From assembly GCA_034336665.1 (NCBI GenBank), contig CM067592.1, forward strand, positions 55,232,473 to 55,296,472: 64,000 bases of DNA. The letters run 5' to 3'. Below the pieces are notes generated by a model that worked only from the letters and a program-made list of their open reading frames with translations, was not told the DNA's origin and did no database searches. This stretch comes from Luscinia megarhynchos. Its lineage: Eukaryota > Chordata > Aves > Passeriformes > Turdidae. The position numbers and the translations under genes were made by a program. This document shows, piece by piece, positions 27,101 to 42,100 of this stretch. The stretch's first letter is position 1. Every line of letters starts with the position of its first letter.

Positions 27101-30100
27101 TTTCCAACAAATGTGCTGAAAATTTCCTCATCACATAAATGCATCAGAAAACTCAGATTACTCCAACTAACTTATAAACTAATTGCAATAATCCTTTTTC
27201 TCTCACTTGAAAGCAACAGTAAGAAATGCTAATTTAGTTTAAATGACAGAAACATAACAGACTCCTCTGATAAGTGTTATCAGATTTATGTTTCTTAAAA
27301 TCTTTAAATGTTAACAGAAAACTACCAAAGTGTCTCTTACCTTTCTCTAAATATTATAGTTTTATAGGAAGTTTGAAAGACAATCAGCAGATTTCAGAAT
27401 GTTGAATTGTCTAGAATTGTAATGGCATCATTGACGCTTAGGTGCTTCAGACTATGATCCTATTCAAAATGTATGCATAAATGCAAAAACTGCAGAACAA
27501 GAACTTCCAAAAAGCTAAACATCTTAACTGCTAGACTGTACTCAAGACAGTTAAGCATATCTGGCCTTAGAATGCACAAAAAATATCAAACTCCAGGCTC
27601 AGGCTGAACTGAAGAGTTTCAGCAATGAGAAGATAAAGCAATCAAGAAAGAATGACTGTGATAAAATCTTGTAATCAAATGCAGAATCTTTTCAAAAAGA
27701 TGAAACGTTTTAGATTACACTGAACAGCAGACACTCATTAGACAAAGGCTTCTTTCAAAAGAAAACTACAAAAAAGAGGGCTTACCTATCGAGACAGGAA
27801 TTGCCTTCAAATGTAAATGCCACATATGTAGTAATGAATGGCTTTGTGTATACTCTATCACTATTAAGTAGAATTTTTCAGAGTATCCATTCTGCTGGTT
27901 TCCTGGTGAAATTGGTAACAGGAAGATCTTAGGGGTTATTCACCTCAAAGCAGAACTATATTTTGCTGGCTAGCAAATAATCCCATTAAGCTAACATGAA
28001 CCAATACTGAAATGCAATGGTCTGACTATATCTGTTACATTAGATTTCTCAGTTTTTTATCACAACCAACAAACACTACAATTACAGGTACACTCATGTG
28101 AGAGCTGTCAATTTTTTTTTCAGAGATGACAATGTATTGGCCTGATTTTGCTAGGTTTAAAGTTAAATCCTAGAGTATATTATGAGTACAGTATAGTCTA
28201 GAACACAAGAGATACAATGCTTCTTCCTAAGAATTTACTTGCTCTAGTTTACACAAAAAAAAAAAAAAAGAAAATGTGAGTTGTACTATCAACAGGTGCC
28301 TGTTTCTGGAGGGTTCACCCAGGTATTCTCTTCCCCTCATATAAAAGTTAACCTATTAGGACCAAGAAGGAATAGTTAATTTAGGGACTCTCTTCCCTCC
28401 ATGATTCCTCTTACCCTTTAGGTATGTATATACATAAAACATTAACAAGAATAAGCTGCATTTGCCCTGTGCTTTTCACACTGCAGTGCTTACGGTACCA
28501 TAGAAAAATGCAAGTGACTTTGTTCTTTTTAAAAACAACATGAGATAACTACTTTCAGGCATTATTGAAGATGAAAGAAGAAAGTACTAGAAAATAATTT
28601 CAAATTAGAATGCATGCAAATAATCCAGTTCTAATTAAACAGTTTTAAAGGGTTCTTTTAGCTCAATTCCTTACATGGATGGATGGCATGCAGCAATCTA
28701 TTATAGACTTTTGGAACACATACAGATATATACAGTTGTCTAAGATCAAATATTTCCATGCTTCTTGTAAAATTATTTCAGTGCATCATACTCAAGATGT
28801 AAACACACAATTGAGCTGTAGAGTACACTTTTTATGTTCTCTATTTTGTCTCTTACTTTCAACATCTCAATTGCATTTTTTGGTCTCCACTGAAGGCTGG
28901 GATTATCTCCACTACTCCATATCTCTTCCTCAGGTAGAAAACAGCCAGTTCCCAAATAATCATTACACATCTCCAGTTGATTTAGTATTTCCCTAGGCTC
29001 CTTTGATACTTTTCCACAGCTCTGCTTCCTTTCATTCAGGACTCCATCTAGTACTGCAGATGACCTGGTATCACAAATTTTACTCTGACTCCTTTTTCCT
29101 GGCACATTATTTCATTGGGCCAAAACTGTGATGCCTATATACCCAAATAACTCAGGCACTCCACCAAGGAAAACTAATCATTTCTTCCATAGCAATTCAG
29201 ATCTGTACAAGGACCTATAAATCCACACACTACTCATAGTATTAAAGTGAGGTGGAATTGCTTGGCTTGCCATTTGTTGCAAGGCTTGAGGAGCAATATT
29301 TAGCTGATGTAAAAGAGAAGCACCCACCATTAAAGGATACAGAAAGTTTTGTCTATGTCATACCCCACAAGTGCAGGCTTCACATTGAAAACCCCTTCAG
29401 GCAACGGGAAACACGTGTCATTGCAAAACACAGAAAACAATGGGTATCTTGTCATTTAAATCACTTGATCTAAAATTTGGTTGCACACAATTCAAAGGAA
29501 GTGAAACATCCATGAGTTTCATTAGACTAGAGGTCCTTCTGCAGATCTCAAATTAAGGTATCTGACATTAAAATTATAAAAGCCATTTAACAAGTTCATT
29601 TTCTTCTGTGCAATGAAAAATAAAACACTGTCTTCAATGTTCTATGAAAGGAAATTCTTTACCGGAGTCTGATAAACTGTTCTTCTTTGAAGGCATTTCC
29701 TTCTCCTGATTATTTAAAATAAAGTCTTCTTGAAAAACATGGAATAACTGTGTTTTCCGGCCATGCTAAGGAAGTAAAAACACACAAGAAGTGAACATCC
29801 TCGCACATACTTTTCAAGATTGCTCTTTAACACAGGAGCTTTCAATTTGGTACATTAAACACATCAACAGAAGACTCCTCATGAAAATGTACCTTCATTA
29901 TTCACATTCTTTTAACTTACGGCACTGTTGAAAGCAAGAATATGTCAAAAACAGTACCACAAATTTACCTAATGGAGAGCTACAGGTATTGCCTTTTTTA
30001 TTAACACTTTTAAAAGAGCTAATTATGGCATAAAATGAGTATAGCAAAAGATCTTACAAGTTCTGTGATGGCATCCAATTCAATGATACATCCTGGGCGA

Positions 30101-33100
30101 GCTGTAGATTGCTGACTTATGATGTTAAAAACTTCACCAACATATTTCTGTTTGAAAAGAAGCAGGGAGGTGGTTTTGTTAGCTCTTACGCGTTTTTGTG
30201 CCACAACCTGCTATATAGGTGCAACATCACTATGCAAATGTTAATTAAAGCACTAAATACACACTAGCTGTGATTCAGTAAGAACACAGGTAACATCCCC
30301 TGTTTTATGAAGAATACATTTGGTTTTGATGGCTGAAAAGTGACAAGAGCATCTGGAAAGCATACATCAATTTATTGTCCTTTCTCCAAAAGCTGCATTG
30401 TTGTCTCAGCTTTTCCTTAGAATGGCAATGCACCCACACAGTTATTATTCCTTGTGGTGCAAGCTCTTCACAGGTATTTCCCAATCAAACCGTCACCTAC
30501 CTCAATATGCAGAGTTGGCATAAATACAGCATGGCTAAATAAAGCTTCACCTAATCTGTTTTTACAAGCAGAATAATCTGTGGAAGCCTCAGCAACCAGT
30601 TTAGCCAATCACCAAGTCTGAGCCTAGTGCAACCGAATGAAGTTGTAACGTGCAAAAACTTGAGATTGCTTTTCACTTACAGAAATTTCTGGATTGGAGA
30701 GCTCACACAGCAGTTTCTTAGCATCTATTACAGCTTGATATAATCTTAAATGCTGCCCGTCACTAGCCACAAAGCAGGCACTTGGAGAATTACAGTACGC
30801 ACCTGAAAAGCGGAAAGGTAGAAAGTGCTTAAATACTCAAATAACATATGGCTGCCTTTTTTGTTTTTTGACAGCAGGTATTTTTGAAGTTATGATGAAA
30901 AACAATACAGCAAAAAAAAAAACTCCTGTTAACTTCTATTATTAGCAAGAACTACAAAGTTTAAAGCTGTGCTTGGCAACCAAATCAAAGTATACAAAAG
31001 GAAATCAGAATTCCATTTGCAAACTAGAGCTAAATCTCCCTCAGTTTTTAAATCTTCAGCATGCTATGAAGTATACATGAGTAACGTGTAAGAACTTTAC
31101 TGCTTAAGCTCCTAAAATATCAAAAACATTAAATAAAACAGCAGAATAGAGAAACTTTTTACACAGAATAAAGAATTCCCAGGTATGAGCAGCTTGATAA
31201 TTTGTGAAATACAGGATCCATGCTCAACATTTCTTCCAGTACATTCAACTATATCTGTATTATCTATTTAAGAACATTATTAGGTTATATTAATTTTATT
31301 CTAGAACATTTCACTAATTAGAAAATAAAACTCACCAAGGCAATAGCTGGGTATAAGTGTGGGCAGCCATGCAACATTAGAAAAAGCTGAAACATGAAGA
31401 GAATTGATCCGAGCAAGCTCAGAAACTCCACCAGAAAAGGACAAAGGCCCAACAGGATCTACTCTCCAAAGAATAAGTTCACTGTAAACAGCATTGGGAT
31501 CCTGGGATGCCACATTTGCATTGCCTCTACTCCGAGGTCTTACTGGTGACTCCTCAGACTTAAAAGAATCATTTGCCTGTATTGCTTTCTCAACATCTGG
31601 TGAAATTAGAGCATTGTGATGTGAGGTTGTAAGCAGCAGTGGTAACACTGAGTGGCAAGCCAAGTCATTAAGATGAAAACGGTGACCACAGTATCGGGAT
31701 TTGTGTGAAATACTGAGTACAGTTGAAAAGGCAGATTCTTCTGCAAAACTCACTAGCCACTGGTTCAGTGACCCATCTGCATGTTTGGAAATCATCATAA
31801 CATTAGGTGTGAAGATACTTAGTTTTAAGCTGTTGGTTGTTTTACTGTGTCCAGAAGAGATAAGCATAGATGAAGATCGTGTAAGGCCGGGAGGCTTTTG
31901 TTTGCCTTGTTGGATTGCTAAGTCAACATTCTTGGTACAAGCATACATCACTATACTTCTGCAAAGAGAGTTTGCATCACCCGTTGGAAATGCAACAGGA
32001 ATTCTTGAGACAAAAGACACCTGCAGTTTGAAGAAAGAAAGAATAATTATTAGAGTACCCCTCACACTTCTCACTGAACACCAACGTAAAATGCAGGAGG
32101 AGTAAAGTACCTGCACCTGGCGAAACATGCCAGGCTGGTATTCATCTAGCCAGTCCACGTGCCACACCAGCAGGGAGCCATCCACAGGATGTATACTAAA
32201 GAGCATGTCAGCATTTTTACTCCATTCAGAAAGCAAAACTTCAATTTCATGATCAAAAATAGCAGAAGATAAAGGAACAAGGCTTGAATATGGAGCAGCT
32301 TTCTCATCACCCAGTTCCTTCTTCTCTTGATTTCCTTTTTGTTCATCTCCATTCTCATCAACTTCTACAATACACAGATAAATATATAGATGTATATATA
32401 TTGATGCATACAGAGACATATATATTCAAAACCGAAAGTATAAAAGTGTTTTTCAGGCACTGGAGCTAATTTCAGGGCTTTTATAAGCTGCTCATATGAA
32501 AACTAATTTAAAAGGATGAAGATTATAACCATAAAACCTCTAATGGAGCTCAGTGTCTAACAAACTAAAAGGGTTTAGACTGCACCTTAATTTGAAATAC
32601 TTTTCTTTCTCCCTATTTAATGTAAATTTTTATGCATAGACAGAACAAAGGCAATAACCTCCAGGATGTATATATTCAAATTAATTGACTGTATTGTGTT
32701 ATAGAATAAAGCTATTTAAATGAGCTGTATGTTAATATCTAAAAAAAAGAAAGTTAATTCTAAAGTTGCTCCTCCCTCCTTAAAATAACATTTTCATGCA
32801 AAGGCCTCCAGTCAAGCTTAATTAATTAATATAGTTTTCAGTATATATAACTCAAAATTTTTGGAACAACTATAAAAAGAGAAGTCAGAACTTCTAGATA
32901 TATTTTCTTAAAGTCCCTTAGAAATTTTCAGTATAAGGGAAGAAAATGCATGGAAATGCCACTGTAATCTGCATCCTTACATGTCAAGTCGCCAATCTCT
33001 TACTTCTTCCCCTGGGGAAATATTACTTCAGAAACGGAAAAGCCATTTCACTATATGACATATGTCTATATGACTTTTACCTTCTTCTGATCTGCCATCC

Positions 33101-36100
33101 ATTTGATTAGAGTCCTCAGTATTAGTCTCAGAAGAATGATGCTCAAAACTCCTTTTAAGTTGTTGCAAAAACACTTCCATAGATAAGGTAAAATGAAGTT
33201 CTTTGTTGTTCAGCCAGTGTACAACAAAAGGTCCACTTTTTTCTTCATTTTCACCAAGACTTAGAGATGTGATAGAAGGCAGTAGAGGAATATCTACCAG
33301 AAAAAGATACTGATTGACATTGAGAACTAAATAAGTTAGGTAAAAAAATAATTTTAGACAATTGGTTTTTAAGCAGAAATCCTACAATGAAAAAAATAAA
33401 TCTAAGTGTATTGCCACTTAAAATTTCTTGCACCAACATCATCAGCTTTGAGACTTGTTCCACACAGAGGTTCTTTGGTGTGCTTACATTAGGATAACAG
33501 TAAGGCCCTGTAATGTTGTATCTCCTTGATGTAACACTGTGCATACAGGTTAATTTGCTTTTTTTTTTTACTACTGCAGCTCAGTATGAACCAAATTATT
33601 TAAACTTAATTTCCCAACGTCTAGTCCACAATGTATGCTGCAGTAGATATACACTGTAACTAAAGACCACGGGCTTACACTAGCAAAAATTAGTGCAGAG
33701 AAAAGAAAATGCCCTGTGTAACACCATCACAAAACCCCAGGAGCTCTGACTCTGATACATTCTGTTAATTCACATTGCTGTTTGTAGGTATTTGGTTTCA
33801 TGTTGCTGTGAAAAATAAAGCTGTAATCATAAAGTGTGTGACAGAAGCAGGATCAGACTGCTGCAGAGCAACAATCTTTATTAATCAAGGTGAAAAAGCA
33901 GATAGGTGATTTACTGCAATTTTCTCAAATGTGTGATACAGCAACATCTTAACATTGCAAACTGCATGTAATTCCCACCTAGAAGTCTCCATGTGTAGTG
34001 TCATCTCCTTCTACATCCTTTTTATGCAGTCTTACTTAAATTCCACACCCTGGGAGACAAAACACTTTTCACTCAAAATCTGTTGTTTTTATCAAAATCA
34101 GTAATAGGTTTGAATTACTAATCATCCAATCTAGCCAAAGAAAATTATAACTGAGAGCACAGATAAAAGAAAGGCGCGCCATGAAAATTAGCAATTTTGT
34201 TGTGGGGAAGGGATACAGCAGAGGAAGGGGGCTAAAGTAGCACAGTTCATTTAAGAAATACAGTCTATCTTCCTACACAGGCCAGTGCCAGTCTCAAAAG
34301 TATCATTATACATTTGGAAAAGTAACAGAACCTGAAAGGAAAAATTCTGTTGACACCTTTTGAAAAGTAAACATTAATAAAGTGAACTAGAAAGATAACT
34401 TTTCAGATTAGATTATAAATCCACATGCTTTTTGAGCATTTATTGAAGTCGCTAAAGAAATCACTCTTTTTCCAACTTCCATCTAAAACTATCAGCTTCT
34501 AACTAATGTTCAGCTCTCAACATTATTCTTAGTGAATTTTTATTTGCTTCATAAATCACAATCACTCTTCCCAGAAAACTTCTGAAGTCTCTTAATTCAG
34601 TAACTTTTTCTGAAATTGCCTGGAGACAATTTTGTCCTAGCAACCACTGCTTATTCCTTTCACTGAATTCCACCCAAGCTGAACTGCAGAAAAAGTAAAA
34701 TTACAGTATAAAAGCAGGTCTCAAGGATTTTTGCTTCATACTGTATGCATTCTTATATAAATATATATGACAGCATTATTCTTCAAAATGTGAAGTGAAT
34801 GAGAGATATAGCTGTTTCGGCTTTAGTTTTTATCAAATACTTTAAAATGCTGTAGTAATGGCATATTTTTAAGTAAGAGATGACAAACAATTTGCTTCAA
34901 ATCAAATGAAAGGAAATGCAATTAGTTTTTTGGATTAAATTTAATTTCAAAAGGGAAAATGAAAAGGCCTACTTAACGAATTTGGTTAGACTGGGGTGCT
35001 TAAAGACTTGACTCTGAGGAAGAACATATATTTCTTCAAAATTAGATTTAAAATGTGAAAGTTACTTCAGAGATCTTATGATAAGAACAACCTGCTATCC
35101 TCCAATCTACTGAGTTAAAAGACCAAGTGATTCAAAAGACATTATTAAAAGAGATACTGATTAATATAGGTAACATAAAAAGAATACAAGATTAGAAAAG
35201 CCAAAGAAAAGTTTTAGGAACCTAATCTTTCTAGTATTTTTCAAATGTGTTTTTATTTTCATTCTGCGACTTTGCTGCTTAGCGTATTTATACTGCAAAA
35301 TCTATCAAAAGCATTAACTGAAGTTTGCATAGCTGTGCTGGTTTTGGCTGGGGTAGAGTTAACTTTCTTCACAGTGGATGGTATGGGGCTGTGTTTTGGA
35401 TTTGTGCTGAACACAGGGTTGAAAATATAGCGATGTTTTTGTTATTGCTGAGCAGGGCTTACATAGAGCCAAGGCCTTTACTGGTTTGTAAACTGCCATA
35501 CTAGTGAGGAATTTGGGGCTGCACTGGATGGTGGGAGAAGACACAGCTGGGACATGAGACTGAAACGGGCCAAAGGGATGTTCCAGATCATCTGACATCA
35601 CGGTCAGTGCTGAAAGTGGGAGGAGGAAGGAAGAAGGGAGAAAGTTTGAAATGATGGTGTTTGTTATCTCAAGTGACTGTTAGGTGTGATGGGGGGCCCT
35701 GCTCTCCTGGAGATGGCTGAAGATCCCCCTGCCCATAGGAAGCACTGAAGGAACTCCTTATGTCTCTTAGTCGTGTGCACAGCTTTTGTTTTCCCTATTA
35801 AATTGGTTTTATCTCAACCTAGGAGTTTCCTGGCTTTGACCCTTCGGATTGTCTCCCCAGCCCTGCAGGGAGTGAGCGAGCAACTGCCTGGGGCTTGGCT
35901 GAACCTTGACATTAGCTATTCTGTATAAAAAATAAGAAATGCTTTAAAGTAGGTTAAAAAAATGGTCAAAGAATATGTGCTACCTACATTAAAAGATTAG
36001 CTAGCTCACTATGCAATCTGAAGAGGAAAAAATACAGAGGAGACACACAATTCGCCCAAGAATCTTTCAAGAAACTTTCCTGTATGACATTGGGTAGTAA

Positions 36101-39100
36101 CAAGCAATAAGTGGAAACTTTTCCTGTAGAAATATGATAGCACTGATGGTGCAGCATAAAACTGCAAGAAGTTTCCTTCTGGTAGGCTGGATATGATTCC
36201 AGTCCTGTCGGTTAAAATATGAACCAATGAACCACTACTCAAAATGCTGAAGAATAATCAAGAAGGAAGTAATTAAGAGTTTTGCTTAACACAGCAGTGT
36301 TAATGAAAAATACTTCTTCTTTTCAATCATACCAGACTGTACAGCTAGAAACATGAACTGATCATAAATGCCCTTAGCTGAAAATTGGCCTTTCAAACTA
36401 GGTTCAGTAGGAACAGAAAACCAATACTATAAAACAGAGCTTAACTAGTTCAAGAAAAGAACTACATAGTATGTTTGTTCATTAAGTCTAGATACAGAAA
36501 ACCACATCAGAACCTTCATGAAATGCATACCATAATGTATTTCTATTCAGTTTTCCAATGCACTTCATTTTCAGCATACACAAAGATAATAAAGACAGAA
36601 CTATCAGCAGCTCTAGGGGTGTTTCCTCAACCCCTATCAACACGTTGTTCCAGTGCAAGGCAGCATCAAAGTTTCTGGAATAGAGGGTGAAGGTATGTTT
36701 TGTTTGGTTCAGAGACAGAAGTATAGGAATGTGTGGTTACTTCAACACTTAAGTGTCAGGTGCTCACTTTAAGAAACTTAGACATTTTTTATTTTATCAG
36801 CGTGTTCCCAGCATCATATACAATTTATAATAAATTTTAACTCTAGTTACAAATACTTAGCTTTCTTCATTTTAGACACTACCAAACTCACTTAAAAGAT
36901 GAACAAAATAAAAGACAAGGTTACTGCAGTGGAAATTCATTCAAATAATTTCATTACTGTAGGAAGTCCTTTCATGCAAAAATGAAACCAACAAACTAGC
37001 AATTCTGCATGATCATATAAATACTATACAAATACATCTGCTAAGTTTCCAGAGAAAGTACATAGCTAACAGCCGCTGGAGCTCACTTCATAGCAAGGAC
37101 TACATTTCTTACCTGTGGCTGGATTGATACTGGCAGCAATATGGAAGTGGCAAAGGGCATTTGCATGAGGAGGAACGTTTCTGTGAGCTTCATGAGGATC
37201 TTGCTGATGCAGAGCATATCCAGTATGTGCTACAACAGCACCCGACCTCCTCCTTCCTCGTCGGAAGTGCTTTAGGTTTAACTGTATGAAGAATAAGGTA
37301 TCATTTAAAATCCTTTCAAAAAAGAAAAAGCAGATTTAAGCTGTAAGTGGTTTTCTAGGCACTAATCAATGTCATTTTTCAGCTTAAAAGCTAATTTAAA
37401 GTATCAGCAAAGTTTCTTGGAAAATTGTTTGCATTGAGTCTGCAGTAGAAAGAAACCAGTGCCTTTGAATTTCTTTATGAAGAACCACAAAATACCTTCA
37501 TATAGTAATTACTTCATACTTCAGTGCACAGACAATGTTCATACAGTTTTTATACTTACATCGAAAATACTCTTGTGTTTCATAAACACACACTACGCTC
37601 ATTCAGGATTCTGAACAATGTAGCAACACTGAGTAATCCTGCTTCAGACTGAAAAACTGGATCTGTACTTTGGATCTAATTAGATCAACATTTCAATGCC
37701 CCTCAAAGGCCCCACTGCATTTTAAGGTCTTCCTCTTTTACACAAATATTTGTTTCCAAGGGAAAGAATAATATCCAGTTTTTAAGACTGACTTACACAG
37801 TTCAAGTGTTTTGTGCTGTAGACATCTATGTAAGCACCCAAAGTTATGCAATTTGTATTAAAGATGGTGTTACACTCTTGGCACTCCTTTTCACTTCCTG
37901 TGCTCTTCACCTTTACACAGAATGCTCACGTCAGTCTTCTCGCAATTCTCACATAATCCCTGTTTCTGATTTATAATGTTGCCTCTTATTTTCCATAGGA
38001 ACATAGAAATGTCTCCAGCTTCCTTTTTTCTCCTCTCTTCGTCTATTTGCTTTACTCTGTTGTGCCTTTCAGCCTGTCATATTTTTCAGGTATAGCATGC
38101 ACTATTAGCAAGCTAAATACATCACTCCATTAAGGTAATGTACAATGCCCACATAAGCTCTACGTACCTTGGAAGCAGACCACTAATGCTACACTTTCTT
38201 CCTGATTCCCGCCAGTTAGAAAAGCAGTCAAAATCACTTATCTGGTAATCTGGTCAGAATCACTTGCCTTACTGCTTATGAGCAGTCTGCTCTCAGGACT
38301 ACAGCAGAAAAGATATTTTTTCTTCCCTCCATATTACTGTTTTTCCAGCTGCAGATGTCAGAGAGAATATCCCCCAATACTTCAGAGGTAACAAGTGAGC
38401 CCCTACCATATGTTTTAAGGCAGCATCACCCCTGGGTTTCACAAAACCTAAATATAATATGTGCTCCATACTGTTCCTAGCCCTTTGAACTGCAAAGCAT
38501 TCTTCTTCAGTCACCAGACAAAAATAGGCAGTTGTGACTTTAGAACAGCGTGTCTCCAATGTGAGAAACTCAGCAGAAGAGCTGTCAGCTTAGCCTGCCC
38601 AAGGAAGATTTCAAGGAAATTCACCCCTTCATAACATTTTATGCACATCTCTGGTATAATGGATTACAGCTTGTGATACATGTCTGAGTTACAAATTACA
38701 AACTTGTCTAAAATCACAAGTTTGTACGAGTGTTTATTCTCTATAAAATTCAAATTAAATTCTTACCTCTAATGCACTCTGCACTTTTTCTTTACTGGAA
38801 ATATTTCTCTTGAAGTTATTTGTGAAGTTCACTGCTTCACTCCAGTTGCTGTATCCTCCCCCGTACAACAGACTGTCATTGGGTAACAAAGTCTCTGCCC
38901 AGAGACGACAAACATTATCCTTACAGCAAGTCAGGAGTACATTGCAGACAGCACCACTAATGAAAGAAAATTTAAGGAGTGAAGAAGCTGCTAACTATTG
39001 CACAAAATCAAAATAAACTGACATTTCCAAACAGTTTTCCACCACCAGTTTTTGGAATGGCACCAACTTACAGATACCAGCACAATAAAACCTCATCAAT

Positions 39101-42100
39101 ACATTATTAGGAAAATAAATGACTCCTCTCTGTTTAAGTATCTGACTACAAATTACCCCAAACACCACCACAAACCAGTGCAACAGCAAATTGTGGATTT
39201 CCATTTAAAGAAAAATCATAATTAGAATAGCAAAATGTATATTTTTATCTTTTAAAGTCACTCATATAAAAAGCTAATAATATTCTGGATACCTGATCTT
39301 AATTCCAGATCTTACTGGTACCTACCACTTACAAAATCTTATATCCAAAACAGAGATACTTCGGTAACACCAGGGATATACCAGATAATTTAAATCTGGC
39401 AGCTTTTTCTTAATTACTACTTTTCCAAGGCAATTTGTATTGAATACATAGCCAAAAAATTCAATTACCCTAAACTAGATACTGGAAAAAACTACACAGA
39501 TCATCAGGTTTCCAGGTCATGTAAGTTCACAATTCAGCTCTAACAAAGGCTCGAAACTATGACCAGACTGTCCAGCAGCAAACTCCCTCAGGAATCATGG
39601 AGCAGGTGGATATCCAAAAGTGACCTACATAATAAGAACTACAGCAATGGATTTGTGAAGAGTCTTAAAGACTGGTATAAAGAGCAATAAAAACTTGCTC
39701 AATACAAAGGATACAAATTTGTTCACTGTTTGGAATAACATGGAAAAAGATGGTTGCAGATCACAAAACTACTAACACTACTTCAGTTTAAGATTAAAAG
39801 TTGTGGTGAAAACTAGGGACAGATCATTTTGGAATCATGTGAACAGCTAAGACCTCAAACTCAAGAGAGCAGCTTCAAATGATTACTTGAATTCAGCTTC
39901 CAGATACTACTTCTGACAGAGATCTAGCTTTGTACTAGGTAGAGAAACAAATAAAAAGACATGAAAACATTTGAATGTTTGTGAAAGAGGACTTCAAGTC
40001 ACAGGACTTTTGCTCTGATTCCATCAGGATAGAACAAGTCAGGATTAAATGCATGAATGATCACTTAGTGCATTCAAAAAAAAATGCAAAGAGACATGAC
40101 TTTTCAAGAACGGATTTTGTATTTAGTTCAATGCCTAAGTCAGTTTGTGAGACTTCTATCTTTTCAGTTCTTTTCCAGGTAAGAGGATACTTACCATCCT
40201 TTCAAAGCAGAAACAGTATAAAAGGTGTGCACACTCAATAAATTAAGTAAACCATACAATTGTGAGACAGTTGATTGTAGAGAGAGGCAAACTGTATAGT
40301 TTGGGGGGGTTTTGGGCAGTTTATGAACTTGTTATTAGAACTACTAACCGTGGCATGAATTTACTGGTCTTTCTCCATGAAAAAGCATTTACTGATCGAG
40401 GATGAGCCAAATAAACAAATGAAAAATCAAGTTCTTTTGCTTGGTCTTCTGGACTGGCACCAGGTGGTGTTACAGCTGACCGCCAGCTCTCTGTGTTGTA
40501 CCACACTTTCACAAGACAATCATCCTGTGGAAAGACAAAAGAAGACAGTAAATAAAACTACCTGGCATAAGAATATGATGCACTTCAAGTAATTTTGGGT
40601 ACATCTCTAGAGATATACCATTTTTCTTTAAAATAACATGCTTTTCTGATCAGAGAGGAACAGCTCCATAAACACAACTTCAAAGCCTTCTCTTAAAGAA
40701 AACACAGCAGCAGAGCTTCCATTTAACTCTTGCCATTACTAACTCGGATTTCATATTGGTCCTTCTGATTAGCTGCTAATTTTTAATCACAAAAACACAA
40801 CTTGTACTAGCCTGAGGTGTTATTCAAATGTTAGTACAAGTAATTCTACCTTGTCAGAAAGCCACCCAAACCTGCTGCAGAGATTTAACTGTTAGGAAAA
40901 CAAACAATGGTCATAGATGACATCTCAAAAACAAAGCTCAGTACTGCTCAGCCTGCTTTTTTCAGATACACACAAATTGATTATGCCTCCAAGGACTAGA
41001 TAAACTAATCTGGACCTAGATTCTCAAGTTGTGGATCACCTATTAAATGTGAATGGCTCTAAAACATTGAAATAACCTGGGTATGCATAACATGACCCTA
41101 TTGGGGGAAGGACAAGCTGGTTTTGTTGACCAGCACTGTCCCTCACAACAAGTCAAGTAAAGGAGTAAGACAGAAATAAAAGGTGTGTTTTAAAGATTCT
41201 CCAGACAGGCAACTAACTTAGGCATTTATGGTAAAAAAAATATTATTAATTTTCCTACTTTTCTTACTTCAATAATTTGCTTTGAAGGGATATACAACAT
41301 AAGATAACAGGACCTAAGACATTAGAGCCAAAAACTCTGCAATAATATTAATCTTATATAAGCTATTTACAGATCAATTCATTTTTCCACCATTCCATCA
41401 AATTGTAACATCAGAAACCATTAAATCATTTACATTTGACTTGTAAAGTATACATTAACTTCTACCCATCAAAAAAAGGTGGAATACATATATATATATA
41501 TATTGCTGACAGCAACAAAACACTTGCTTTTTACATAAAACATATACTCAAAGAATTTTATTTATCTATCTATAACATGGCTGGAATGGCTCTCCATTCA
41601 CAGTTAAAGGCAACACAGAACATATAGCAAGCAATACAACATTCAAAAGAGCACAAAAAGAATGGAGCATGAGAACTTATATAATCTATCATGAAGAAAG
41701 CCTAGTACTTCACTTTATATGTTCGAACCTTGCTAATTGGAGTATAGTTTCCATAGAAAAGGAAATCTAGGTAACTTTACAGATTTGTTACATCTTTATT
41801 TCTTCTTTAAAGATAGCAAATGTCTTCAAAGCTAGTCTTCCAATCAAGCATGATGACCTGAAATGGCAAACTTTAAAGGAAAAACAAGCATATACAACTA
41901 AAAAAAGATGTGCATTACTCATCTGTTCCTGATGCACGTAACTGAATCACAAAAATGTGTGACAACTACCTTGCTAAAAAGCAAGATTTACTTGCAGACT
42001 GAATCACCTTCAACTCCGTTTTCCAAGCACGTATTAAGGGGTATTACAACCTAAACAGCCAAGTTCCACATCACTACTAAATAGAACTCTGTTCTAAACA

